A stretch of DNA of 12,498 bases from Bacteroidota bacterium (GCA_027488715.1 JAIYBD010000055.1:1-12498); one strand, 5' to 3'. Positions 1-8,783 are shown, counted from the first letter of the stretch. A program made the numbers and translations. Notes: generated by a model not told the origin, from the letters alone.

Positions 1-3000
1 GATTATTGGCAGCGTTTGCATCGCTAGGCATGGTGAACGTAAATAACACCTTCGCCGTAGCCGGAGGCGCTCCCACTCCTGCCAAATTCACACCGGTAAT
101 CGTTACTCGGAACGTATCCAACGGATTCGCCGTTCCAGAGTTTAATACTCCCGTGTAAATGGCAGGACCCGCAGTCAATGTAACGGTTACAGGAGTTGTT
201 GCAAAATTTAATGCCGTAGCACCAACGTTTCTCAATACGGCACGAATGGTTTCATTGGAACCTAAAGTACAAGGCGCATTCACCAATTCGGGGAACAAGG
301 CTTGTGCATCCACAACGTTGTTGTTTACATTCACATTAACGGTATCGTAAGCCGTACATGTTCCATTGCTATACGCTGCAATGAAATAAGTAGAAGCCGT
401 AGCCGATTGAGTTGTGGTATCGGTGTTATTGATAACAACTCCAGCGTTATTCAACCAACTCAAATACGTTTTACGCATCGGTTGAAGGGTTCCTAAATTG
501 GTAGTATTCAATGCTGAATTACAAACCACCCAGTTATTCGAACTATCGTTGTCTTCAATATTACGCTTAACACCGGCAGAACCAACACCACCAACAATAT
601 TTCCAACCCATTGATTGGCTCGAACACCTGAAGTAAGTGGATTGAACGTGTAACCACCCGTAGCAAAGGCATCTACCACATTACCAGCAGCATCTTTCAA
701 AACCAAACCGAATTGACCACCAGAGTTGTAATTATCCACGGTATTTCTACCCATAAACAAAACCCCATTTCCATTCGCACCCGTATCGGTTGAAAGGATG
801 ATTGCACTTCCTGAATTCAAAATTGTACCATTCGGGATAGTGTATGAATAATTCACTTGGCCAGGACGTCCGTTGTTCACAAAGGATTGGAAGGTCCAGT
901 TCGACATGTCAACGTTATTTGCTCCAGGATTACCAATTTCAAAATAATCGTACTGGGCATTTCCCCAATTGGTAACACCCGCTGGAGCTGCGGCTTGAAG
1001 ACCATTGGTTCCAGCGCTTGTAATCCAAATAAATTCGGTAAAGCGAACACGATTGAAGGCTTTGGACTGCAAATTGAAATTTGCTCCAGGCGCAACAACC
1101 AAATCAGGCCCTGCATTCACGCCCAATTTCTCAGAAACAATGATTCCGCGAATAGTATCGTTATTGCGGTTTGCATCTCCATTTAAAGAGATGGAAGCCA
1201 CCAAATTATAGGTAGTGGAATTTCCAACGGTTGATCCCAAATTAACACCCGTAAAGGTTAAAAGAAGGGTATCGTTCGGGTTCGAAGTTCCGGTGGTGAT
1301 CGAAGTGGTGTAAGGCGTGCCATTGGCAACCAATCGTGCATTCAAATTGCGGGTAGCAAAGTTGATGGCAACGGCACTTTGGTTCTTCACACGGAAGTAA
1401 ACCGTATCAGAATTGGAATACTGACATGCTGATTTTACGTTTCCAACCTGTAACGCACCAAAATCAACGGCATTGGAATCAATCGCAATATTTACGGTAT
1501 CAGTAACGGTACAAATTCCATTGTTCAAGGTAGCCACGTAGGTGGTTGGCGCAGTTGGGGAAACCGAGAATGGGTTCGTACTTGAAAGTACTCCTCCACC
1601 GGCCACCGACCATGCAAAGGTTCCAATCGGACTCGTTAGGCCGGTTTGCAAAGTTCCCATGGTTGAAGGACGTCCTGGATTAGAAACTACCCAATCCGTC
1701 ACTTTATTCGAATCAAATCCGATGCGTTGAGTTCCTGCAAATCCAGCATTGCCCGTGTTTCCACCACCCCAATCGGCAGCAGTAACACCCGAAGCAACGG
1801 TAAAGTTGTAGCCATTGGTCGCCATCACATCTACAATAGCTCCTGAATTATCACGAAGAACAATACCAAAGGCGTCACCATTGTTCGCCGTATTTGTACC
1901 GCCTGCGGTTGGGTTTCGGAAGAAAACACCTGCAGCTAAATTATTGGTTCCGTTGTTAGTCAAGAATGAAACTACCCCATTGCCATTAACAACAGCTCCT
2001 GCTGGGAAGGTGTACGTATAATCTGCAGTTTGAGTTAATCCGTAAAAACTTAAGGAATATCCAGCAATGCTTTGAGAAATTCCCGTAACGTTGGCTACCT
2101 CAAACATATCCACCAATTGACCCGTTACGTTTCCGAACGCGGCTGGGAACGTGGTTTGAACACCTGGAGAAACCAAGGTTTGTACCACCTCTGAAATCAC
2201 AATTTTCTTGAAATTAGAAGTCGCGTTTAAGGAGGTAGATTGCCCCAAAACTACGGTGCGATCTAATCCAGCATTTACAAATAATGCTTCAGATTTTAAA
2301 CTGCTACGAGTTGTATCATCTGCTACTACACGATCGTTATTGATTTTCACCCAAGCGGTGAATTGATAGGTATTTCCAACGGTTAAGTTCACTCCGTTAA
2401 ACGTATGAGAAAGGGTATCTCCTGTGCGAAGCACCCCAGAACGAAGTGTATCAGTAACAGATACGGTGGTTGTTCCATTGAATACGTCAAGAGTAACTGC
2501 TGCATTTCTCAAGGAGAAATTGATCGAATCAGCCCCGTTATTCTTAAACTTGAAAGCAACAGGCTCATTGGATGTGAGATTGCAATTCGGATTGATGGCT
2601 GCAACCTCAATGGCTGAAAGGTTGGTAATGGTCGAATCTACTTCCACCAAAACAGTATCAGTAACCGTGCAACCGTTGGCATTCAAAGCCACAACGTAAG
2701 AAGTAGTAGAACCAACGGAAACTTGAAGCGTATCATTATTTGAAATAGGCGTTGCATTTCCAGCCACCGTCCAGTTCATCGTCGCACCGGCAAGGGTTAA
2801 ATTAGGCGTACCATTTGCGATGGTAGAAAGATTGGCAGCATTGGAAATCACCCAATCCGATGAATCGTTACGATCCGTTGTTCCGGTGCGTTGAACCCCG
2901 GCATAGGAGTTTCCTCCAGGGCCACCACCACCGGCAGGAATGGCAATATTGCCTCTCCAATCGGCCGAAGTAATGCGGGTATTCGGGAAGGCAATGTTGT

Positions 3001-6000
3001 TGAAGCCAATTGCATCCACCGGATTTCCAGCGGTATCCAACAAGGCAAATCCTGCTGGTCCAAAGGAATTCATATCCACAAAACCACCCGTAGCGGAAGG
3101 GATAAAGAAAACTCGATTTGCAGCATTATCGGCTCCGGTTCCTAAAACAAAAATCATTTGTTGATTCGGACCTAAAACGGTACCTGCTGGCAAAACCTTA
3201 GAAAGGGTCGTTAGGGTACCGCCTCCAGGACCACCACCAAATGCCGTGTAGTACAATTGAGCGGTAAATCCACTTAAATCGTTGCTAAATCCACCGTAAT
3301 TGGTTACTTCAAATTGATCGGCTGTACCGTTTTGAGGCAAAAATGCGGGGAAAGACGCTTGGGTTCCGGCTTGACCACGGTTAAATAACACCTCGGTAAT
3401 CGCAACATTGGTCAAATCAGTTTTGGCAATGCGTCGAACATTTCCGTTAGGTGCAACAACGGTATCGGTTCCACCGTACACCATGGCAGCTCCATCTTTG
3501 TACTTCTTAGATGGGGAATTTGCTGAACGTTGGCGATTGAAGTCAACAGCAGAAACATAATAGATCACCGTTGTTCCCAATGCCACCGATGGAATGCTCG
3601 CTTCCCACTTACCAAGCGCCAAATTGTTGGTCATTGAAACCGTGGTGAACGACGTTCCATTATTGGTAGAGTAACTTAAAAATGCGCTATCTACACCAAA
3701 ATTATCGGTAATGATGGCACCTACATTCCGTGCCGAAGAAACGCAAGCAGATGCAATGGCATCGACCGAAACTACAACGGGTGCATCTTGGTCGAATTGG
3801 GCATTCACCACATTCACCAAATAATCTTCAATTTCACCGGTTTGAACCGTATCGCAAAGGTTTGCAAAGCTATCCGCTTGCAAAACAACCCGGAAGCGAG
3901 TAATTCCTGTTACCGCATTGGTAGGAACTGCGTAAAAACCGCTCACCGCTAATGTATCGGGACCAGCAGAGAAAATCTCTTCTCCTGCATCGGCAAAATC
4001 TCCATCCTTGTTGAAATCCATGTACGACTTCACGTAAACATTTCGTTTGCTTGTAGCAAATCCTGGATTAACCCAAATGGCATTATTGGAACTTCCGCGA
4101 ACCAAATTGGTCACGGGTGTAGTGTAAAGTTGATATCCATTGGTAGAATAATTGGAGGTAGTTCTCAAGGAGCCTGTTGCAACTCCGGCAATGAAAGCCG
4201 AAGAATCGCGCGAAGCACCATCGCAATACGTAATGATGCTTACCAAAATGGTATCTGTATAAGAACAAACTGCATCGCGAACCGTAAGGGCGTAGAAAGT
4301 ATTGGTTGTTGGAGAAACCGTGGTTACCGAATTGGTGTCAATAATGGTTGAATTACCAACTACGCGCCATTCGTAACGATTGGTATCGGTAGCCAAAACT
4401 AGTTTCGGATTGCGAACACCAATCGAAGTTCGATTAATTACTCCGTTGGTATCAGAAACGGCCCAGTCGGTGTTATCATTTTTATCGGAATAATTACGAA
4501 TCCATGCGCACCATCCCGATCCACCACCACCTGGAGGCGTGGTTAAATTTCCAGCCCAATCGTTGGAGGTCACGCCACTGGTAATGGGAAACTGATAATT
4601 GCCGCTGGCCATGGCATCCATCAATCGGCTATTTCGAGTAAACAACGCCAATCCCCACTGGCCGCCGTTGCTCAAATTGAAGTTGTTATTCGTGCGAACA
4701 AATTTTAGAGGAAGGCTATCTGCACCTGTGCCCGTAGCCACAATAGCAATTTCGCCAGGAGCAAGAGACATGGCAGGGAACGTGTAGTTAAATGGGTTGA
4801 AGCCAGCTAAAAAACGAAGTTGGTATCCCTGAAGATCAACTGTTACACGGCCAGTATTCATGATTTCTACCAAATCAACCGTATTCGTCCATGGAATATG
4901 TGCCGCTGGAGGTGTTAACTGGGCTCCACGTCCGGTGCCTCCGTTCATCACCACTTCGGTAATTTTCAACTCCGCACCGGGAGCAATTCCTCCGTTGGGA
5001 CCAATGGTTACACTTGAACCGGCGGTAATGGCCTGATCGGCACCCAAATCAACATACAAGTATTGATCCTTGTAGCTTAGGGTGTCGGGAGTATTGATGT
5101 TATTGTTGCGATCTGCCGCTTGAATGAAGAAGATAACTCCTTGACCCGCAGCGGCGGCAGGGATGGTCCCGCTCCAAACATTAGCAGCACCTTTGGTCAT
5201 GGAAACATTGGTATAAGTTGCTCCGTTGTCGAATGAATATTTGATGGTCGCAGAAACAACCGAATCGTTATCGGTAATGGTAGCTGTTACGTTTCTTGGA
5301 ACGGCGTTACAACCGTTGGTTGTGCTGCTGGTTACCACAACATTGGGTGCTAACAAATCGGTAAAAGGAAACAAACCATTGATTTGCATATTCGGACGCA
5401 ATTGGCTTGTGCCAACCACATTCCTACTATTACATAGCCCAGTCGTATTCGCTGCGTTAAAAATGGTCGCATTGAATCCAACGTTGGTACTGTTTACAAT
5501 AGCATTGCCGTTGGTTACTGCGTTGGAATTGCTGAAACAAACTTCAACCAAAAGGTTTTTGGTCGTATCCCACTGGAAAGGAGAATCGAAAATATGGTTG
5601 TTCCAACCGGCAACATCAATATACGTAACGGTAGAATAAACCTGAGTAGCTCCAGAAATGTATCCCGTTAAAACAGTATCGGATACGTTTTTCAATTTGA
5701 TGGAAAACCCTGCTAGCGGATTTCCTGCTAATGTTGCAACATTGAATGCAAGTGAATTTAAAATGGGAGTCGTATCTAAACCAACTAATTCACTTTTACG
5801 AATTAACATTTGAAGACGATTCCCCCAGTTACTGGCGGCATACGGCGTAGGCTGAGATGTACGTGTATTGTTCGATGTTCCAGCTCCAATCGTTTTTAAA
5901 TACGAGGAAATGGTGGTTGGTGTAAAGGTGTAGTAATCGTTGTCGGAAATAGCTGATGTTCCAGTTCCAAATGTTAACGATGGAGAACCTGCTACCTCAA

Positions 6001-6646
6001 ACGTTTTGGTAGAAGATACTTTCACCCCAACGGTAGCTGCAACGTTGGTACCGCTCCACAAATTCTTGTCAACAACATAAATCTTATTGGTACCTTCTTC
6101 CAAAACAATGGAGAAATGTGCATCAGCAGCAGAACCCAATTCCATGCTGAACCAATCGATCCACAACTGACGGTTTGGTGCTGTGCCATAAACCTTGGAA
6201 TATACCCTATCATCCGCCCCTGATGGAGCAGCGGAAGTCCAGTTGCACCAAAATCCGGCAATCGAATTGTTGGGAATATTTGCACTGTTCAATAAACCAT
6301 TGGAGGGCGATGCTATTAACCCAGCACGTGTTGTATCAAACGACAATATTCCCGTGTGAGAAACCACAAACTTCGTTTGAGCAACCCCGTTGAATGTAAA
6401 AGCAAATGGCAAAGTTTGGGTAGGAGAATACAATGGCAAAAAGGCACTGCCCCCCAAAAGCTCGGTAAACCCATTGGCCGTGGTATGAGGTAAATTATCC
6501 AAATCAGAATTTAATCCGCCCGGATTGCCTCCATTGACCACAAGAGTCCCAATAGAATAGTTCACTATCTGTGCATTGGATTGCAAGCCTAGCATAGCAA
6601 GAAATCCAAAACACCATAGTTTCAGAATGAAAGTATAGTTTTTCAT
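1..6646 (-). CDS. Giant secreted multidomain surface protein with lamin-tail-like repeats and a GEVED domain (3' end off window)
   Basis: I translated this frame by hand from the ATG at 6646 and found no stop through base 2, giving 2215 codons with the C-terminus missing. Residues 1-25 form a signal peptide (hydrophobic core, then SNAQ). Residues about 30-250 are a beta-rich N-terminal domain. Residues 255-395 resemble a domain common in secreted Bacteroidetes proteins, with W348 followed by a PFQWD motif. Triple-tyrosine-like Ig domains lie at about 431-540 and 955-1065. A GEVED domain spans about 808-945. Four lamin-tail-like units begin near residues 562, 1083, 1484 and 1869, each closing with a (D/N)W-(A/V/I)-(V/I) motif. 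Ig-like and CARDB-like segments follow units 2-4. The composition is rich in Thr, Asn, Val and Gly, as in adhesins. The role is inferred as a cell-surface or adhesive protein exported by type IX secretion; the sorting domain that would prove this is not in view. No Shine-Dalgarno is visible, which is usual in this phylum. Confidence 0.9.
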   Translation of the reverse strand, partial: MKNYTFILKLWCFGFLAMLGLQSNAQIVNYSIGTLVVNGGNPGGLNSDLDNLPHTTANGFTELLGGSAFLPLYSPTQTLPFAFTFNGVAQTKFVVSHTGILSFDTTRAGLIASPSNGLLNSANIPNNSIAGFWCNWTSAAPSGADDRVYSKVYGTAPNRQLWIDWFSMELGSAADAHFSIVLEEGTNKIYVVDKNLWSGTNVAATVGVKVSSTKTFEVAGSPSLTFGTGTSAISDNDYYTFTPTTISSYLKTIGAGTSNNTRTSQPTPYAASNWGNRLQMLIRKSELVGLDTTPILNSLAFNVATLAGNPLAGFSIKLKNVSDTVLTGYISGATQVYSTVTYIDVAGWNNHIFDSPFQWDTTKNLLVEVCFSNSNAVTNGNAIVNSTNVGFNATIFNAANTTGLCNSRNVVGTSQLRPNMQINGLFPFTDLLAPNVVVTSSTTNGCNAVPRNVTATITDNDSVVSATIKYSFDNGATYTNVSMTKGAANVWSGTIPAAAAGQGVIFFIQAADRNNNINTPDTLSYKDQYLYVDLGADQAITAGSSVTIGPNGGIAPGAELKITEVVMNGGTGRGAQLTPPAAHIPWTNTVDLVEIMNTGRVTVDLQGYQLRFLAGFNPFNYTFPAMSLAPGEIAIVATGTGADSLPLKFVRTNNNFNLSNGGQWGLALFTRNSRLMDAMASGNYQFPITSGVTSNDWAGNLTTPPGGGGSGWCAWIRNYSDKNDNTDWAVSDTNGVINRTSIGVRNPKLVLATDTNRYEWRVVGNSTIIDTNSVTTVSPTTNTFYALTVRDAVCSYTDTILVSIITYCDGASRDSSAFIAGVATGSLRTTSNYSTNGYQLYTTPVTNLVRGSSNNAIWVNPGFATSKRNVYVKSYMDFNKDGDFADAGEEIFSAGPDTLAVSGFYAVPTNAVTGITRFRVVLQADSFANLCDTVQTGEIEDYLVNVVNAQFDQDAPVVVSVDAIASACVSSARNVGAIITDNFGVDSAFLSYSTNNGTSFTTVSMTNNLALGKWEASIPSVALGTTVIYYVSAVDFNRQRSANSPSKKYKDGAAMVYGGTDTVVAPNGNVRRIAKTDLTNVAITEVLFNRGQAGTQASFPAFLPQNGTADQFEVTNYGGFSNDLSGFTAQLYYTAFGGGPGGGTLTTLSKVLPAGTVLGPNQQMIFVLGTGADNAANRVFFIPSATGGFVDMNSFGPAGFALLDTAGNPVDAIGFNNIAFPNTRITSADWRGNIAIPAGGGGPGGNSYAGVQRTGTTDRNDSSDWVISNAANLSTIANGTPNLTLAGATMNWTVAGNATPISNNDTLQVSVGSTTSYVVALNANGCTVTDTVLVEVDSTITNLSAIEVAAINPNCNLTSNEPVAFKFKNNGADSINFSLRNAAVTLDVFNGTTTVSVTDTLRSGVLRTGDTLSHTFNGVNLTVGNTYQFTAWVKINNDRVVADDTTRSSLKSEALFVNAGLDRTVVLGQSTSLNATSNFKKIVISEVVQTLVSPGVQTTFPAAFGNVTGQLVDMFEVANVTGISQSIAGYSLSFYGLTQTADYTYTFPAGAVVNGNGVVSFLTNNGTNNLAAGVFFRNPTAGGTNTANNGDAFGIVLRDNSGAIVDVMATNGYNFTVASGVTAADWGGGNTGNAGFAGTQRIGFDSNKVTDWVVSNPGRPSTMGTLQTGLTSPIGTFAWSVAGGGVLSSTNPFSVSPTAPTTYVATLNNGICTVTDTVNIAIDSNAVDFGALQVGNVKSACQYSNSDTVYFRVKNQSAVAINFATRNLNARLVANGTPYTTSITTGTSNPNDTLLLTFTGVNLGSTVGNSTTYNLVASISLNGDANRNNDTIRGIIVSEKLGVNAGPDLVVAPGANFNLQSKAFNRVRFTEFIWITSAGTNGLQAAAPAGVTNWGNAQYDYFEIGNPGANNVDMSNWTFQSFVNNGRPGQVNYSYTIPNGTILNSGSAIILSTDTGANGNGVLFMGRNTVDNYNSGGQFGLVLKDAAGNVVDAFATGGYTFNPLTSGVRANQWVGNIVGGVGSAGVKRNIEDNDSSNNWVVCNSALNTTNLGTLQPMRKTYLSWLNNAGVVINNTDTTTQSATASTYFIAAYSNGTCTAYDTVNVNVNNNVVDAQALFPELVNAPCTLGSNETIRAVLRNVGATALNFATTPVTVTLTAGPAIYTGVLNSGTANPLDTFRVTITGVNLAGVGAPPATAKVLFTFTMPSDANAANN
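521..1051 (-). other. Lamin-tail-like domain 4 of the giant surface protein
   Basis: Residues about 1866-2042. It begins RFTEFIWI, then DYFEIGNPG and MSNWTFQSF, and ends SNNWVVCNS (W2039, again 387 residues after the previous unit). The Ig-like (TCTAYDTV) and CARDB-like (VNAPCTLGSNE, then NPLDTF) segments follow. The window ends in a SDANAANN motif, the position where units 2 and 3 read NNDRVVADD and NGDANRNND before their linker. Confidence 0.6.
1682..2206 (-). other. Lamin-tail-like domain 3 of the giant surface protein
   Basis: Residues about 1481-1655. It begins VISEVVQT, then DMFEVANVTG and IAGYSLSFYG, and ends VTDWVVSNPG (W1652). The following segments match unit 2: ICTVTDTV, then a CARDB-like stretch with FRVKNQ and NPNDTL, then a linker containing VNAGPD. 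The conserved closing tryptophan lies exactly 387 residues after that of unit 2. Confidence 0.65.
2843..3409 (-). other. Lamin-tail-like domain 2 of the giant surface protein
   Basis: Residues about 1080-1268. It begins AITEVLFNRG, then DQFEVTNYGG and LSGFTAQLYY, and ends with a Gly/Pro-rich loop and SSDWVIS (W1265). It is followed by an Ig-like segment ending GCTVTDTV and a CARDB-like segment with NPNCNLTSNE. A linker containing VNAGLD leads into unit 3. It forms the first full copy of the 387-residue repeat. Confidence 0.65.
3812..4225 (-). other. GEVED domain inside the giant surface protein
   Basis: Residues about 808-945. It starts at a YCDGAS motif, contains the acidic calcium-loop-like motif DFNKDGDFADAGEEIF (residues 877 onward), and ends in GEIEDYLVNV (residue 937), a variant of the name-giving GEVEDY motif. 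The family is common in secreted Bacteroidetes and gammaproteobacterial surface proteins, often next to Ig-like domains as here. Calcium binding is inferred from the DxNxDGD pattern. Confidence 0.8.
4456..4969 (-). other. Lamin-tail-like domain 1 of the giant surface protein
   Basis: Residues about 560-730. It opens with a KITEVVMN strand, then DLVEIMNTG and the LQGYQL strand typical of lamin-tail domains. It ends with a Gly-rich loop (PPGGGG) and the closing motif NTDWAVS (W728). A PKD/Ig-like stretch follows, ending in a CSYTDTI strand. Unlike the other units, it is followed by a GEVED domain instead of a CARDB-like segment. The domain call rests on motif pattern, not on a profile search. 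Confidence 0.65.
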
Positions 6647-6853
6647 GTTGGTTGGTTTTAATGTTTGGTTTGACCGAAACTTCTTCAATTGGTTGGAGCG
6701 CATTAACACTTCATTAACAACTGAAAAAAACTTCAGAAAATATCAATCGGTAATTTCGGAAAAAACTACAAAACACCCAATGCCAAGAAAGGCAGATTTA
6801 AGATTCTTAACAAAGAGAAAGTGAATTTTTACAATCCAATCTCAGGGTGTTTT
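6647..6853. other. Intergenic region upstream of the giant gene
   Basis: A 207-bp AT-rich gap between two minus-strand genes. The best promoter candidate for the giant gene is a minus-strand TAAATCTG at 6793-6800, one mismatch from TAnnTTTG, but it has no well-spaced upstream box and would leave a leader of about 140 nt. Apart from the hairpin at its right end I see nothing else in it. Confidence 0.4.
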
Positions 6854-6860
6854 TTACCCT
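6844..6860. terminator. Weak hairpin overlapping the glycosyltransferase stop codon
   Basis: A five-base stem (AGGGT and ACCCT) around a seven-base T-rich loop. On the plus strand it is followed by a run of T, the form of a terminator, but no plus-strand gene ends here. On the minus strand it overlaps the TAA of the glycosyltransferase gene and lacks a U tract. A terminator role is therefore doubtful. Confidence 0.25.
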
Positions 6861-7906
6861 TGTTTTTTTTTAATTCTGCTCAAAAACGGAATAACAACTA
6901 CATAAAGGGAATAAACCCCTTGAATGACCAGATGAACGGCTGCCCGACTTGAGCTTAAACCCCATCTTTGCAATAAAATGATTTCGGGCAAGACAATGAA
7001 AATCGAATTCAAAATCACGAATTGAGCTCCGACAATATTCCATAGAATTAAAGAAAGCACCCATGAAAAACGTGCCATCCACGCAACCAACATGGTTACT
7101 TTCATCCTGCGATTTTCGTAGTCGCCCGACTTAGAGACCCACCGTTTTCGTTGTTTCCAAAATGCCTTCCAACTCGAAACAGAGTGGGTTTCAACCACCG
7201 CATTTTCGGCATATACCAAATCTCCTTTACCCCACATTCGGTGCAACAATAACTCGTCGTCTCCCGATTGCACGTGCTCCAAACCGCGATAGCCACCTAC
7301 TTCGATAAACATTTTTTTCCGAAACGCCATGGCAGCGCCGTTCGCCATGGTTGGCCGATTCGCACGAATAGACGCCGCCGTAATGGCTTGAAACCCTTCA
7401 TTCTCGGATGCAAGAACCTCTTTCCAAAAACCACCATCAGATTTGAAAATCACCCTCCCAGAAACCCAGACGACTCTTTCCTCCGAAAATGGCCTTGAAA
7501 TTTCTTCGATAAATTGGGGAGAAAACGTGCAATCGGCATCCGAGCAAACCACGATCTCCCCTTTCGCCATTTCAATGGCTTGAGAAATCGCTCGTTTTTT
7601 ACCAAGGCCTTCAAGCGTAATCAATTGAACGGGAAACGAAAGTTTTGGAATCCACTCCTTCACCACCTCCGCCGAATGATCTTCGCTCCCATCATCAACC
7701 AAAATCATCTCGTAAGGAAATCGCGTTTGAAGTGAAACACTTTGAAAAAAGGCATCCAGCTGATTTCGTTCGTTTTTAAAGGGAACAATCCAAGATATAT
7801 TTCCAGGAAAGACCGTTTTAAACTTAACATCCTTCTTCAAAGAAAAACACCATTTCAGGACTTGAAAAGCATAAAGTAGGGGAAAAATAAGGAGAAGATT
7901 ATTCAT
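6854..7906 (-). CDS. Membrane-anchored family 2 glycosyltransferase
   Basis: A 350-residue GT-A fold, GT2-type enzyme that transfers a sugar from a nucleotide-sugar donor, probably to a lipid or polysaccharide at the inner face of the cytoplasmic membrane. An N-terminal membrane helix lies at about residues 2-18. Catalytic-domain motifs follow in order: VPFKNE (41-46), VDDGSED (about 70-76), the DxD metal site in CSDADC (DAD 123-125), SGDDE (214-218) and QRKRW (252-256, the QxxRW motif). Three more hydrophobic helices fill about 271-342, and the tail is basic. I chose the ATG at 7906; an in-frame TTG at 7918 would add four residues. The ATG overlaps the end of the upstream flippase-like gene by 8 bp, so the two are very likely co-translated. 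Acceptor and sugar cannot be read from sequence. Confidence 0.88.
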   Translation of the reverse strand: MNNLLLIFPLLYAFQVLKWCFSLKKDVKFKTVFPGNISWIVPFKNERNQLDAFFQSVSLQTRFPYEMILVDDGSEDHSAEVVKEWIPKLSFPVQLITLEGLGKKRAISQAIEMAKGEIVVCSDADCTFSPQFIEEISRPFSEERVVWVSGRVIFKSDGGFWKEVLASENEGFQAITAASIRANRPTMANGAAMAFRKKMFIEVGGYRGLEHVQSGDDELLLHRMWGKGDLVYAENAVVETHSVSSWKAFWKQRKRWVSKSGDYENRRMKVTMLVAWMARFSWVLSLILWNIVGAQFVILNSIFIVLPEIILLQRWGLSSSRAAVHLVIQGVYSLYVVVIPFLSRIKKKQG

Positions 7907-8783
7907 GCTTTTCTTCAATGGGTTGGTGAAAGAAAAACAAGATAATCCCTACCAAGGCGGGGATCATTAGATTGACTAGCCAAAGGACCAGGGATGCCGT
8001 TGCGGCAGCACTTTCACATTCCGAACCCGAAAAAACCTGAGCCATCTCAAATCGCGCCGTCCAATCCAGAACAGCAGGAATAGGGATGATGGATTGACCT
8101 AGAAACATGGCTGCTAATTCTGGAAAATCATCAAACAAACCTTTTTCAGGCACAAGAGCGCGATAAACCAGCAAAAATTGAAGAGAAAAAACCAAATAAC
8201 GGGCGAGCGATAACATCCAAATGGCATTGATTTTTTGGGGCGAAACGCCTTCAAAATAACCCAACCACTTCCACTGGAATTTGGATTTGATCCAGCGGAA
8301 AGAAAATGAAACGACCAGCGCCAATGCAAGGAGTGTAAGCGTAATGAAACCACACCACATCAACATGGAATCTAACTCTAAGTGGGGATTTAATTCATCG
8401 GTTTCGGTAAGCACAACGGCGGCCATCAAACCCATCCATAACGTTATGCTCATCTGCATAAGGCCGCCCACAACCGATCGGCCGCCTGCTTTCCAGCGGT
8501 GGGTTTTTGGAACGAACCAAACGCGGCCAATATATTCGGCCATTCGGTTGGGAATAAGCGTAGAAATGGCCATACCAGCCAAAACAGCCTTGAATTGCTG
8601 ACCAAAACCAGCTTTAGCAACATCTTGGGAAAGAATCCTCCATTTCCAGGTTTCTAATCCCCAATTAACTACCATTAAACCAAAACATAAAGCCCAAATC
8701 ATCCAAGAAACTTGCGAGAATTGATCAGGGATCAACGATAACACTTCATCCTTTCGACGAATCTTCAGAAGAAAAGAAATCAA
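7899..8783 (-). CDS. UPF0104 / LPG-synthase-TM (flippase-like) polytopic membrane protein
   Basis: A 294-residue integral membrane protein counted from the TTG at 8783, with about seven hydrophobic segments. The family signature near residues 69-87 (AGMAISTLIPNRMAEYIGR) matches the conserved G...P-R..E..R stretch of the YbhN/AglD/LPG-synthase-TM group. Members are proposed to move or modify lipids, and many lie beside glycosyltransferases as here. The start is uncertain. TTG 8783 is the only standard start codon in frame and has GGAG five bases upstream, but it cuts the first helix in half. The frame stays open upstream to a stop at 8889-8891, and the residues there (about 8784-8855 on the minus strand, including YGYRSLKWAVTGAF) look like a genuine first helix. 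A rare start near 8855 is possible. It is co-translated with the glycosyltransferase downstream. Confidence 0.8.
   Translation of the reverse strand: MISFLLKIRRKDEVLSLIPDQFSQVSWMIWALCFGLMVVNWGLETWKWRILSQDVAKAGFGQQFKAVLAGMAISTLIPNRMAEYIGRVWFVPKTHRWKAGGRSVVGGLMQMSITLWMGLMAAVVLTETDELNPHLELDSMLMWCGFITLTLLALALVVSFSFRWIKSKFQWKWLGYFEGVSPQKINAIWMLSLARYLVFSLQFLLVYRALVPEKGLFDDFPELAAMFLGQSIIPIPAVLDWTARFEMAQVFSGSECESAAATASLVLWLVNLMIPALVGIILFFFHQPIEEKHE

Noticed and set aside
857..1186. A 109-codon plus-strand open frame
   Set aside because: Antisense shadow of lamin-tail unit 4; it shows no recognisable domain and no promoter.
5226..5639. A 137-codon plus-strand open frame with a hydrophobic translation
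   Set aside because: It lies antisense to the intact giant gene, and its composition follows from the Thr/Asn-rich codons of that gene read backwards.
6022..6285. An 87-codon minus-strand open frame
   Set aside because: It is in a different frame of the same strand as the giant gene, whose own frame is open and has clear motifs.
6844..6870. Strong terminator between the glycosyltransferase and the giant gene
   Set aside because: The stem is only five pairs and the T run is on the strand without an upstream gene, so it is kept only as a weak hairpin.
7907..7918. TTG start at 7918 for the glycosyltransferase
   Set aside because: The ATG at 7906 gives a normal N-terminus and a compact 8-bp overlap with the preceding gene.
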